Shown piece after piece: positions 43,227 to 54,050 of a stretch of 64,000 nt of DNA. This DNA is from Hymenolepis diminuta (Eukaryota > Platyhelminthes > Cestoda > Cyclophyllidea > Hymenolepididae), in the NCBI GenBank assembly GCA_900708905.1, contig CAADRB010000036.1, positions 499,824 to 563,823 on the forward strand, given 5' to 3'. The stretch's first letter is position 1. Every line of letters starts with the position of its first letter. The position numbers were made by a program, and so were the translations under genes. The notes beneath the pieces were generated by a model. It ran no database searches. It had not been told where the DNA came from and worked only from the letters and a program-made list of their open reading frames with translations.

Positions 43227-43532
43227 TGTTACATGCACGAAAATAAAATTTTTCCCAAAATAATTCTTATGTGTAGAATTCTTTGTTTTCCACCTTTAAT
43301 TCCTGCTTCTTTTAATTCCCTTTTATTCGAACAAATTTATTTACATTATGATTGTAAATGGCGCATAGTATTAATCGACCTATCGATATGAAAACATGCG
43401 TTTTGTGTTGATATAGTGGTTTGGGTCGACTTTGTATTATGGTGTTGTCGGTTCGTGTTTGGAACTAGAGCAATGTTTTAGGGAATCTAAGAGTCGGTTA
43501 CGGTACCTTGCACGGAGGGGCAGATTGTAACA
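43227..43532 (+). repeat. 5' LTR
   Basis: 306 bp, TGTTAC...GTAACA. By eye it differs from the 3' LTR at about 8 positions, 5 of them in the first 25 bases. Confidence 0.93.
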
Positions 43533-43564
43533 GTTTGGCGACGCAGTTTTCGAAGTAAGCGGAT

Positions 43565-44160
43565 ATGGAAGCTCCGATCTTTTCAATTGTGAGATATATC
43601 TTCACCCAGATGAATTTCCCGATGTCTACAAAGGATCCCAAAGACTACATGAAAAATGTATGTATATTTCATCATAATCCTCTTATAGATGAAACTTTTG
43701 CAACATGGTATACTCAACATCGGGATAATTATAAGAACATTATGACAGATCACCCGAATCACCATGCTGGTTCGTGAATTTAACAGAAGCGACAATTACC
43801 TATGTTTGTTCTACTTTCAGCCGATGGATCCTGCCCTTCTAACATGAAAAGATGATTAGTAAATTAGGTTCGGTCGTTGGTGACAACAGCTCTCTCTTCA
43901 ATTTGACCATAAGTTGAAATGAAAATTTTCACTATCATATAGGTATCGTTAACCAACTTTGCACTAGTTTCCGATTTGATTCTCTCAAAGAAAACCAATT
44001 CGGATGTCTCATTTTCAGTCTTGGCCTCCGATCTCCTTTCCATGCTGAGATTCAACTCAGACTTCTGTCCTTTTTGGATAAGGAATCCAATGTTAAGAAG
44101 TCTCGTCGGAGATCCGAATCTGCTGGAGGACTGTTAACCGTGAGTGTTCAACTTGAAAGG
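43565..44160 (+). pseudogene. gag relic of the LTR element
   Basis: A 70-codon frame begins at 43565, 32 bp after the LTR, with an FATWYTQHRDNY block like the N-terminal region of Ty3/gypsy Gag, ending at TGA 43775-43777. After a frame break, a second segment near 43948-44130 reads FDSLKENQFGCLIF, LGLRSPFHAEIQLRLL and LDKESNV, resembling the downstream capsid region. Stops and frameshifts separate the pieces, so no Gag protein can be made. Confidence 0.55.
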
Positions 44161-44639
44161 ACCTGAAAATGACATAGCATCCATCAATCGACGAAAATAA
44201 AACCTGTCTGACAACTGCTTTCGAATCTACGAATGAGGAGAATCTCGTGAGAGGATTCAAACAGTGTCTACATGTTACCAAAATCCCCCATCCTTCTATT
44301 CATGTTCAATCGCCGAAACCAGATTCTCATAGGATTCAGTTCTAACTTACTACTCCGGACCGACTAAAGGTGCAACATGCACTACGGTGATAAATTTACA
44401 TTCGAAAGGGTCCGATGTTATTCTACTCGCACCGACAACAAGCAGATCAGTCATCTCTATTCCCGATAAACTCGTGGTGTACCAGAAACTACCGTCACGG
44501 GCCCAAGTGCACAGTATGAATCAACATTTTGCCTAATTTTGCTCCGATCGATCGATTTTTCAGCTAAGGAGAACTCTCGCCGTGTTAAGACAATCCCCCC
44601 CCCCCTCACGCAGCAGAATTTAGAGGTCACGATTGGAGG

Positions 44640-45110
44640 ACAGCGTGTGAAGAGATCTTGCTATCAAAACAATTGTGTGACTCTGGACGCGCATATAGCG
44701 TGGGCGATCTTGTGTATGCCCTCAACCACCGTTTAAATCACCAATGAACAGTTGCCATAATCACCAAGACGCATGGAGGTGTCACCATCATAAACAACTC
44801 AGACCAGGAGGGTTTGATCTGCCGATTTGTGAAAGACATCAGTCTTTAAGTAGTCTTGATGCTATTAAATTTTTGTGTTTTATATCTTATGGCTCTCTAA
44901 CTCCCGAACAGCCGATGATCAGCCGATGTGGAGCAACGATGCGAATAATACGATCAAGATATTACCTCCCATGTGCTGCCAAAACTCGATAGCATTTCTC
45001 TCGTCTCCTTGTCGATTTCGCGGCGAAGACGAACTGGAGATCAAATCTACAAACGGACGTGCCACATATAAGAAAATAATATTTGTCCTAGAAATAATTC
45101 TGTTTCCAAT
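44640..45110 (+). pseudogene. pol 3' end relic, copy 1, with start of an LTR
   Basis: AYSVGDLVYALNHRLNH (from 44691) resembles the C-terminal integrase block, followed in another frame by IITKTHGGVTIINNSD, like the following GPY/F-type region. It ends near 45060-45110 with ACATATAAGAAAATAATATT and ATAATTC, which match the first bases of the 3' LTR at 45714 onward, then diverges. Confidence 0.55.
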
Positions 45111-45241
45111 TTAAGAGATCTTAACGTGTGCAAAACAAATACCGGATAGTAGACATCATCACCGATCAAAGGGTTCGTCTCGAATCCCCAAGATGGATAT
45201 TTCATATTTCGATGGGGGATACTATAGCCAGCAGATGTCTA

Positions 45242-45291
45242 NNNNNNNNNNNNNNNNNNNNNNNNNNNNNNNNNNNNNNNNNNNNNNNNNN
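45242..45291. other. Assembly gap, 50 N
   Basis: Fifty undetermined bases inside the LTR element, between the two copies of the pol 3' segment. The position suggests that the repeat itself caused the break. Confidence 0.99.
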
Positions 45292-45710
45292 GAGATGTTG
45301 TTATCAAAACAACTTTGTATTCCGACAAAGTGTGACCCGATGCGCACATATAGTGTGGACGATCTTGTGTATGTCCTCAATCATAATTTAAATCACTAAT
45401 TGATAGCTGCCATTGATGACCACATGACGGCGATATCTACGACGTGGAGAACGGAGCGGACACTTGATTTCGCGATCAAAAATAACTCAGACCAGGAAGG
45501 TTGGTTCGTTAAATTGTGAAAACTATCATTCTTTAAATAATCTTGATGCTATTCAATTTTTGCGTTCTATATCTTACAGTTCCCTAACTCCCGAACAGCC
45601 TGTGATGCCCCATGTAGTGCACGATCAAGATATTATCCCCCGTGTACCACCAGGACTCGATGGCATTTCCCTCGTCTCGCTGCCGATTTCGCGACAAAGA
45701 CGGACGGGTG
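45292..45710 (+). pseudogene. pol 3' end relic, copy 2
   Basis: Parallel to copy 1: GAGATGTTGTTATCAAAACA corresponds to GAGATCTTGCTATCAAAACA at 44651; DDLVYVLNHNLNH corresponds to GDLVYALNHRLNH; AACTCAGACCAGGA and CTAACTCCCGAACAGCC are shared. It ends with an Arg-rich tail (SRQRRTG) typical of the end of pol and runs straight into the 3' LTR. Stops interrupt it. Confidence 0.6.
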
Positions 45711-46016
45711 TGTTACATATAAGAAAATATTATTTTTCCCAAAATAATTCTTATGTGTAGAATCCTTTGTTTTCCACCTTTAATTCCTGCTTCTTTTAAT
45801 TCCCTTTTATTCGAACAAATTTATTTACATTATGATTGTAAATGGCGCATAGTATTAATCGACCTATCGATATGAAAACATGCGTTTTGTGTTGATATAG
45901 TGGTTTGGGTCGACTTTGTATTATGGTGTTGTCGGTTCGTGTTTGGAACTAGAGCAATGTTTTAGGGAATCTAAGAGTCGGTTACGGTACCTTGCACAGA
46001 GGGGCAGATTATAACA
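45711..46016 (+). repeat. 3' LTR
   Basis: 306 bp, TGTTACATATAAG...ATAACA, nearly identical to the 5' LTR. The final six bases differ by one from those of the 5' copy. Confidence 0.93.
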
Positions 46017-46021
46017 GAGGA

Positions 46022-47683
46022 ATTATCTGATTACTCTATACTACTTTAAATGATTTTTCCAGGTCAAAATTTCAGTTGGAAACATGGAATAAGCTATTGC
46101 ATATGTAAATCAGTATTTTATTTTTAACGATAACTTATTTAGTTAGGTTCCAATCTTTGAGGCATAAAAGCAGTACATTCTAGTAAAAGTGACAGGAGCC
46201 TAGTCGGTACGGTTTTTAAAATTAAAAGGCACCATATTTATCCGAAAATTCTCATAAAAATATATGAAAAACAATAACTTATCAATACTACGTTAATGTA
46301 CAATGGAGATACGAATGTACATTCAATCGAAGGTAAATTGCAATATACGTTAATAATGATAAATCTTATTTACTGAATTTATTTATATATGAAGACCAAA
46401 TTTTTTAAATAACTAGTTTCATAGATTAAAAAAGTAAAATGTACGCCATTTGGAAAATTTGGTAAAAATATTAGTATAGGCTGCGTACACTAAATATTAC
46501 GAAGTTTTCGGTTGGAACTTCTGTGATCAGCAAGTATGATTCTGTTTAGATGGGGTTGCAAAAATTAAAACCCGACTGTTTTGAACTTTAAGTTACTAAA
46601 GCTTTTATAAGTTTGAGTTGTCAACATTTGTGTTAATTTGTTTGATTAACCTAAAATTGATACTGCTCTTTAATGCACGTATGGTCGATGTAGGATATGT
46701 CACCTCAATTTCAAAAGCGATAGATGTAATTTATCCGTTAAGAAATCGAAAAAATGAAAATACACTGTTGTGCTCTGGATAAATACAACCTGCTATATAA
46801 AGCATATGTCAGTACACACCTGGAAATTGGAAATGCTAAGATCTCAACAAATGTATCTACAGGCGGTCCAACTGTGCATGTGTTTGCGCATAAATACTTG
46901 CGGAGTGACCAGTCATCACATGCAGAAATCAACGATCTGACACGACTGACATGTCATGAAAAAATGTTTGCATTAAATCCTAATTAATTTATCATTAAAT
47001 CGGGGCAGATATCTAGCCACCTCCGTACTGATCAAGTGACATGAGTGACTTAACCTTTTTATTATGTGGCCTTAGTTCACATTACTTCGCAGTCTAATGA
47101 GCTTTAAGGATAGGCAAGATACCAGTACATTTTATTTTAGTTAATTTTTTTCCAATTATATAATGATAGAAAACAATAAGCCGTGTTAACCAATTTGTAT
47201 CATATCTAGTCTAAATGCGTAATTATTTTAAAACAACAATTTCGATTTTTTAATATGAAAAAAATAAACGTTTATAATCAGTAGCGTGAAATAACTGGTG
47301 TTGAATTTTTTTAGTTACTTGTAAAAGGCGTGATTAATTTTCTTTGCAAATTGCTGAGATGCTGAAATATAGTAAATCGAGTGATAACATGAATCTCAAT
47401 GGCAAGTATATTCAGCCTTAATAATGTTTGTTCTCCATCCAAACTAAGAATGGTTTATACAAAATATAATATAATAATATAAGTCAATAAAGGGACCCGT
47501 GTAACACCTGATGACCTAAAAGTTAACCTTGATGATTGTAGCCTAGTTTCAAGAAATCTGTTTTATTACACTTTTATAATGTAAGTAGTACGTTGTTATG
47601 ATATTTTATATATGCATTTTTATTACCGTATTTTCTTCAATTTTCTGTTTATCATTTGAGCTTTTACCTATATTGTTTTCTAG
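46022..47683. other. Intergenic, no gene seen
   Basis: AT-rich. A 77-codon frame at 46754-46987 (contains NVSTGGPTVHVFAHKYLRSD) has a non-random look but matches no family, and the opposite strand is also open there. The last part should carry the CIAO3 promoter. Confidence 0.5.
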
Positions 47684-50465
47684 ATGAATTTCTCTACCGC
47701 TCTAAAATTAAATGATGTTGATGATTACATAACACCATCTCTAGTAAGACCCATGTCCATTCTTCATGCCTATTTATTATTTACAGGAATGCATAAAGCC
47801 AGTTAAGATTCCTACCGAAGTTGGGAAAACCAAGTCCATTTCAATTTGCGAGGATGGGACCTATATTGCAACAAATGATATGGGTGAGAAATATACCCTA
47901 ACAAAGGCCAAAATCGATCTTAATGATTGTTTGGCTTGCAGTGGCTGCATTACCACAGCTGAGACCATTTTGGTTTCTCAGCACAGTGTTGATTCTTTTC
48001 TCGATCTGATTAAGGAGTCCGAAAAGTATGAAATTGTAATGGCACTATCCCCACAATCGTTAGCTAGTTTAACAGCCTCGTTTCAAAACCGATGTGATTC
48101 TCTTCCTCGAAGTTTGATCGAATCATTCTGCTCAGAGTTAGGAAGTTTATCTGATGGGTTTGGAATGACAGAAGTTCTGAATTTCTGTTGGCGTCTGCTT
48201 CATTCTCGTGGTGTGACTTCGCAACCCTTTCTTGATACAACGTGGAGTCGGGATATTTCTCTATCTGCAGCTGCAGAGGAGTTTGTCAATGTGTTCAAGA
48301 GTGAAGTGGATGCGCCTACATTGCCCGTACTAACCGGAATTTGCCCAGGATGGGTTTGCTATGCAGAAAAAACTCATTTCAAATTACCTTCAAAATCCAA
48401 TGATGTGGATGAATCTTTCCTTCTGAAACATATCTCTCGAGTCAGGTCTCCACAACAACTGTTGGCTGGTGTATTAAAGAGTTCTTCTATTAACCGCCGC
48501 CTATATCTCGTCTTTGTCATGCCCTGTTATGACAAGAAGCTAGAAGCTTCTCGAAGTGAATTCACTGTTAATGGGGATGATTTGCAGAAAGAGGCTGATC
48601 TTGTATTGGGAACGAATGAATTTGTCTCAGTTTTGGAGGCTCTCTTAAAGAAACCTGCGCAGGAATCTATGAAACAAGATTCAGCACCGTTATCTTTAAA
48701 TCAGAAGTTGGTTTTCGGACGTAAAATTCTTAAAGTTCTATTGAATACTTATATTGAATTTTACGTTTTTCTCTCTAGGTCTTCGAATCTCCTCCTTGGA
48801 AATGCTTATTCTTATAAAAATTATCGGCATGCAGGTTCAGGTTCTGGCGGTTATGCTTTCGCAGTCCTTTGGCAAGCAGCTCAAACTCTTTTCAACATTC
48901 GGTTACCTCTTAATGTCACAGATGATCCTCGAGTTCTCATACGTAGTCTGGGTAACCATGATCTACAGGTATTATTATTGATTCCTATATGTCCATTTTA
49001 TGATAATCTCATTTGTAAATTTTGCAGTTGAACTAACTGATACATGATCCTTCATTATTACAAGTGGGAAGTATGGGATTTATTTTTGTATTGTCGAATA
49101 TTCATCCCAAATATAAGAACGCGATCTGATTTTTCTTGTCATTGTGTGCTGGTTAAACCGATAGCTGGTATCAACTATCTTTCTGTCTATAGTAAGATAT
49201 GGGTATATCTAAATGGGATAATTATCCAATAGTTAATTATCTCCATGCACGTGTCACTGAACTGCCACGCATGAATCTAGGAGTTATATTCTGAATTTAG
49301 TTGTTTAAAAGTTAGGTCCCAATATAAGGAATGTAAAAAGCATACTACCTTATCCGCATACTCCTCTCCATCCACTTGAGCTAATTATCTAGTGTTCAGA
49401 TACTTCTCCTTGATTAAAGATGCTTAATTTTTTTGCTTTTCCACGAATAATAACAGGAAAGTCACTGGAGATTTATGCAACTCTGATTTAGTGCACTTTC
49501 TGCCTTAATCTAACTCAAAGATATTGGTTGTTTTCTGGCGAATATTTGCATTTGGTGGGTTACTGAATTTGCCCATGCTTGGTCGTTGTTTTTTCATTGA
49601 AATCTTTTGTGTAAGCTCTTCCCATGTCTTGATTCTGTAAAATTGGAGATCTAAAATCCTTTTTCAACAGATCTTTTTTTCCGTTATCGTTATACGCTCC
49701 TAGCATCATGATAACAATGCCGTTGTATGAGATAGACTCCAAGAAAATGTAAACAATCTTTTTAAAATTTAATTGACAACTAGAAGCTTTTTGAAAGTAT
49801 CACCTGGTCTTAAATATGCTGCATTAGTTTAGGTTCTACGTCTGCATACACCTAATTCATTAATCAATACCCATCTTCATGTTATTACATCTATGTAATC
49901 TTTAAATCAATTTTATTATTTTTTTTTAGGAAATCCTACTCTTCAATTCTCTCGAAGATTGCCAGACAGCAAGGGTAAATGTTCCTGCAGGAAGAACACC
50001 CTACCGAAACTGTGGAATCAAACCCAAACCTCTACTAGTTTTTCTTATTGCAAATGGATTCAGAAACATTCAAACCGTTGTCCAACAGCTAAAAAGAGCT
50101 TACTCTAAGGCACATTCAAGCAGGGCGTCACTCAGGGAAGAAATTGCTTTTGATTATGTTGAGATCATGGCTTGTCCTAACGGTAACTGTTTATCTAAGG
50201 ATAATTTTAAATATGAAAGAACTAGATTTCAATATATTTCACTTCTATAACAGGCTGTTTAAATGGCGGAGCCCAACTGAACACCCCTTTGACCAACGTC
50301 TCACAAGCATATTTCTCACAGGATGAACAAGATCTTTTAGCCAGTGAGGAATCAAAGCAACTCCTATCTAAAATCAACCCCTCCTTCAAACCTAGCATCT
50401 GTTATACCACATATCGATCTATACCCAAGATCGAAATTACAAATCCAGCAGCTCTCAAATGGTAA
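47684..50465 (+). CDS. CIAO3: Cytosolic Fe-S assembly factor CIAO3 (NARFL/Nar1)
   Basis: Iron-only-hydrogenase-like protein that bridges the early scaffold and the late CIA targeting complex in cytosolic/nuclear Fe-S protein maturation. Exons: 47684-47743, 47787-48720, 48835-48968, 49930-50182 and 50254-50465; the sum is 530 residues. Landmarks: MNFSTALKLNDVDDYITPSL, an isolated N-terminal Cys (ECIKPVK) plus DCLACSGCIT for the N-terminal cluster, then PQSLASL, GICPGWVCYAEKTH, MPCYDKKLEASR, SGSGGYAF, and YVEIMACPNGCLNGGAQ for the H-cluster-like C-terminal site. It ends ALKW; a terminal Trp is conserved in this family. Intron 2 is ambiguous: a textbook 58-bp GT...CTCTCTAG intron at 48721 breaks the frame, whereas the acceptor at 48834 keeps it. 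Leaving the 114 bp unspliced also stays open. Confidence 0.94.
48969..49929. other. CIAO3 intron 3
   Basis: 961 bp with donor CAG/GTATTA and a T9 tract before the TAG acceptor. No nested gene recognised. Confidence 0.85.
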
Positions 50466-50524
50466 CAGCGCACATTTGACAATTTAAAATATATTATACA
50501 TAGAGAAAAATGTAAATTTTTTGT

Positions 50525-50530
50525 AATAAA
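50525..50530 (+). promoter_or_regulatory. CIAO3 polyadenylation signal
   Basis: AATAAA 60 bp after the CIAO3 stop codon, within the 178-bp tail-to-tail gap to PMPCB. Confidence 0.7.
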
Positions 50531-50643
50531 ATTGATAGATTTCAATATTACTGACAAAGGTATTTGTATTATATTATGATACTAATTTTGCGAAACAAAA
50601 GGCGCAAATCCTGAGATAAGTTGTTGAGTAGATGAGCGAGATT

Positions 50644-52301
50644 CTACATACGAATCCACCAAGTCTGATCACGAATTCTATTATAGTCTGGCAGTGACTC
50701 GATCGGGCCTAAACGGGATGAGAAATCGATTACTGATCTGATAATCGACGAACGAGATCTATATGAAAGGTAACTTACCAATAGAAGCAACAGCGGGACA
50801 TCTGTCGAACACGTACTTCGAGCAAACTTCACGAAGTCTATTGCCATCGATTGCCTTAAAAACAAAGATGTAAATCTCCGATTGAAAACGGTTGCTAAGG
50901 TGGTAGCTGATAAGGATAAACTTACATCAATTCTAGCTAGCATTTCGCTAACAGAAATACGACGTCCATAGACCAGCATCTGACGACCAATATCCTCGCA
51001 AATTGGAGTGGTTCCATCCAACTGAATCATAAGATGAGTCTTGAGTTGGTTCTTAGCTCGTTCAACCTCATGTTCAGTGATTTGCGAGCTCATACGAACC
51101 ATCTCCTTGGTGAAAGCACTAACAGCCTCATCTAAACCAAATTTTTCTGCCGTAAAGTAAACACCCCAAAGTGAAGTGTCATGATAGCAGGTGAAAAAGT
51201 GCTGATAGCTGTGGATGTTTCCATCTTGGGAGAATTTGCTGGCAAGAGGGCTGGCGAGATTTGAGCCACCTCCGTGAGTTCTATCCCAGGCTCCGTTGAC
51301 ACAACTTCCAACCATTAAGGCAAGGGTATCGGGATCAGTCCATCCTGGACCTTCCAAAGCTAAAGCGACATGAGCTAGAGGCATAGCATCATCTCGATCA
51401 CGAATTTCTGATCCCGTGAACCGACAGGGTTCAAGTACTGGAGTATTTCCATCCATAGAACAAGAAATATCACCAAAATACTTTTCTCCAAGATCTCTCA
51501 ACTCAGCATGATCAACACCTCCAGCTGCAGTTAAGACCATTCTCGGAGCTTTGTAGTTTGTTTGAATGAAGTTGCGAAGATCTTTTGGTTGAAGAGATCT
51601 GACATTCTTTTCTGGACCTAAGATGGTTCGGCCCAATGGAGTGCCCTGGTATGCAGTGGCGTGAAGGTAATCGAAAACAACCTCTTGGTAATTACTTTCA
51701 ACTTCCTCCATTTCACGCAAAATCACACCACGCTCCTTCTCAACTTGTTGTTGATCGAGTCTGCTGTTTTTGATAATGTCGGAGATGAGCTCACATGCTA
51801 AAAATAAGCCGAAAATGAAAAAAAACACCTACCCCATGGAAGATCTTTCGAAAAACATTTGGCATAGTAAACAGTCATCTCTCTCGAGGTATATGCGTTA
51901 AGATGAGCTCCTTTGTTCTCAACCTCGGCCTCAAGTGATTGCTGAGTTCGTTTATCTGTTCCCTTGAAGGCCATATGCTCAAGGAAATGGGCAACTCCAT
52001 TATTGGCTTCACTTTCGAAGCGACTTCCGACATCAATCCAAAGTCCAACCTAACAATTCATTAGATATTAATTGCGTTTACAGTGCATGTTGGCATATTC
52101 CAATTTTCCGAAGCGATGCGGAAACCATTATTTAGGGTACTGACTTCAGTGGTTGGAATATGCGACGACTCAACAACGGGTTTATAACTAGTTGCAGTAC
52201 CGATGCTATATGATCGAATAAACTAAAAAGAAACATACAACAAAACTAAAAGATAATACCCTAGAAAGGCGGGGCAAGGCAGTTAAAAATCGAGGAGCCA
52301 T
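50644..52301 (-). CDS. PMPCB: Mitochondrial processing peptidase beta subunit
   Basis: Zinc metalloprotease (M16) that, with the alpha subunit, removes presequences from imported proteins in the mitochondrial matrix. Minus-strand exons 52301-52260, 52222-52082, 52050-51833, 51797-50927, 50854-50779 and 50708-50644 join in phase to 470 residues (human about 489). [14 protein letters not shown] is an Arg-containing, acid-free mitochondrial presequence. The inverted zinc site HFLEH (HxxEH) is in exon 3, with the distal Glu in the [13 protein letters not shown] block of exon 4. The Gly-rich loop [16 protein letters not shown] and the C-terminal [14 protein letters not shown] are typical. The intact HxxEH favours the catalytic beta subunit over MPP-alpha or the UQCRC1 core protein. 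Convergent with CIAO3, divergent from EEF1G. Confidence 0.96.
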
Positions 52302-52645
52302 CTCGACGAATTTTCAAGCTGACCACTAATTTATTAGCTTGGACGAACAAGTACATTTCCTTAAACATAGTAAGACAAGCCAAAATTATTTACAAAATCA
52401 TAAAGTTAAAAATTAAAAAAACTATAATTATATGCAACAAATTTTTTTAATAATTTTTATATATCAAAACAACTGTGACTGTAATTAAAATAGGTAAAAT
52501 TTTATATTTTATACTGGCACATAAAAATGCCATGAAAGTATTAGCTTGCATTGTTTTTCTACTCTACCAAGACCGTTACTTTTTCGTTACATTATTTATA
52601 AGTCGGCGTGTGCTTTAGGTCTTTTCTTCTTTTTGAATCTCGATA
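52302..52645. promoter_or_regulatory. Shared head-to-head promoter region, PMPCB / EEF1G
   Basis: 344 bp between two divergent start codons of abundantly expressed housekeeping genes. The central part is very AT-rich (52380-52520). A pyrimidine-rich stretch (TTAGGTCTTTTCTTCTTTTT) precedes the EEF1G ATG and could be a 5'-UTR tract of the kind used by translation-factor mRNAs. This is positional inference. Confidence 0.55.
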
Positions 52646-54020
52646 ATGGCCATTCGCGGATCTTTGTATGCCCCTCCAAATTATCACAAGACTTTGAGAG
52701 TTCATTTGGCTGCGGCCTACTCCGGTGCTTCTCTCGAAGTTCATGATTATTGTCCCGGCGATCCTCTTCCAGGTCCAGTGAACAAATGCCCTACTGATTT
52801 GGCTCCATTGTTCCGTGCTGAGGATGGCACCGTCCTTTTCGAAGCTAACGCTATCGCTTACTTTGTTGGCAACAAGCAGCTTAGAGGTGATAATGAAGAG
52901 GCCTTTGTTACCCAATGGGATAACTTCACCGATCAGGTTCTCCTTCCGTCTGTTGCTTCTTGGTATTATCCAACTCTCGGTGCAACTGCCTATAATAAGG
53001 GTCTTGTTGCCAAGGCTCAAGAGAATGTCAAAAAGATCCTCACCAATCTGAATAGTTTTCTTGAATCAAGGTAGGCCTTAGAATTTATAGTTGAACTAAT
53101 TTCCCGTATTTAGAACCTACTTTGTTGGTGAACACGTAACTCAGGCTGATTTGACGGTCTTCACTGTCCTCAAGCTGGCTTTTGAAAACCTTTTGGATGC
53201 AGCTGGTCGTGAGCACTATCCTCACGTTTTGAGATGGTATACAACCATCGCTCAACAACCTGAAGTCAAGAGTGTTGTCGGTGAAATGCATTTATGCGAA
53301 AAGCCAATTGTCTATAATCCCAAAAATGCTCCAAAGGCTAACGTTGATAAGCAAGGTGGAGGTGATAAGAAGCAGGAAAAGGGGCAACAGCAGCAGAAAC
53401 AAAATAAACAAGAACCGAAGAAGGTTGCTGAACCGGAACAGAAGGAAGAAAAGCCCAAGAAGGAAAAGACCGCAAAGGACATTCTTAACGCCTTGCCCGC
53501 CAGCCCCTTTGTCTTTGATGACTTTAAGAGGGTATACTCTAATGAACCTGTTGAAAAGGCTATGGAGTACTTGGAAAAGCACTATGATCCCAAGTGTGAC
53601 TCAATCTGGACTTGTGAATACAAGTACGCTGATGAGCTCAACCTCACTTTCATGACTACCAACCTTGTGAGAGGAATGATGCAACGTCTTGATGCGTAAG
53701 CTATCTAAAATCCATCGTGTTTGGTTTCTGTTTATCCAGGTCACTAACTGTCGTCTTTGTTTAGTATGAGAAAGTGGGCCTTCGGTATCATGAATGTTGT
53801 CGGTGTTGACAAGAACAACACAATTGAAGGTCTTTGGATTTGGCGTGGAACTGGATTGATTTTCGAACTGAGCGATGATCTCAACACTGACTATGATAGC
53901 TACACTTGGAAGAAGATTGAACTAGAATCACCAGAAGCTAAGGCTCTCATTGCCGATTATTTTGCCCGAGCAGACACCTGCCAGGGCAGGACCGTTGCTG
54001 ATTGTCTTGTCTACAAGTAA
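52646..54020 (+). CDS. EEF1G: Elongation factor 1-gamma
   Basis: Structural subunit of the eEF1B guanine-exchange complex that recharges eEF1A with GTP during translation elongation; cytosolic. Exons 52646-53070, 53114-53695 and 53765-54020 join in phase to 420 residues. The N-terminal GST-like domain (residues 1 to about 210) includes LFEANAIAYFVGN and the GST-C block THFVGE-like TYFVGEHVTQADLTVF. A Lys/Gln/Glu-rich hinge (KNAPKANVDKQGGGDKKQEK onward) separates it from the conserved C-terminal EF1G domain: ASPFVFDDFKRVYSN, CEYKYADELNLTFMT, WAFGIMNVVGVDKNNTIEG, GLWIWRGT and a final ADCLVYK. Introns are 43 and 69 bp. Codon use is richer in C-ending codons than the neighbours, as expected for high expression. 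Confidence 0.98.
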
Positions 54021-54044
54021 ATGTTCTTACCATGATAGTGAATT

Positions 54045-54050
54045 AATAAA
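54045..54050 (+). promoter_or_regulatory. EEF1G polyadenylation signal
   Basis: AATAAA 25 bp after the stop codon, implying a very short 3' UTR. Confidence 0.75.

Larger units (their letters stand above)
43227..46016 (+). mobile_element. Degenerate Ty3/gypsy-like LTR retrotransposon
   Basis: Bounded by two direct 306-bp LTRs (43227-43532 and 45711-46016), each starting TGTTAC and ending TAACA. A possible tRNA primer-binding site (TGGCGACGCAG) follows the 5' LTR by three bases. The interior is 2.2 kb, far too short for a full gag-pol. It contains gag-like peptides (FATWYTQHRDNYKNIM; later QFGCLIFSLGLRSPFH, resembling the capsid block of flatworm gypsy Gag) and, twice, a peptide like the end of integrase (SVGDLVYALNH; SVDDLVYVLNH). 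No protease, reverse transcriptase or RNase H blocks were seen. In-frame stops make it non-coding and non-autonomous. The CsRn1-like clade is suggested by the Gag block and LTR ends, but not proven. Confidence 0.85.

Noticed and set aside
43864..44281. Minus-strand open frames in the LTR element
   Set aside because: The plus strand carries the gag-like words here, so the minus frames are incidental.
49560..49742. 60-codon minus-strand frame inside CIAO3 intron 3
   Set aside because: No family match and no splice partner; likely chance.
53272..53655. Overlapping open frames on both strands within EEF1G exon 2
   Set aside because: Products of Lys/Glu-rich codon bias in the real frame; the true frame is unambiguous.
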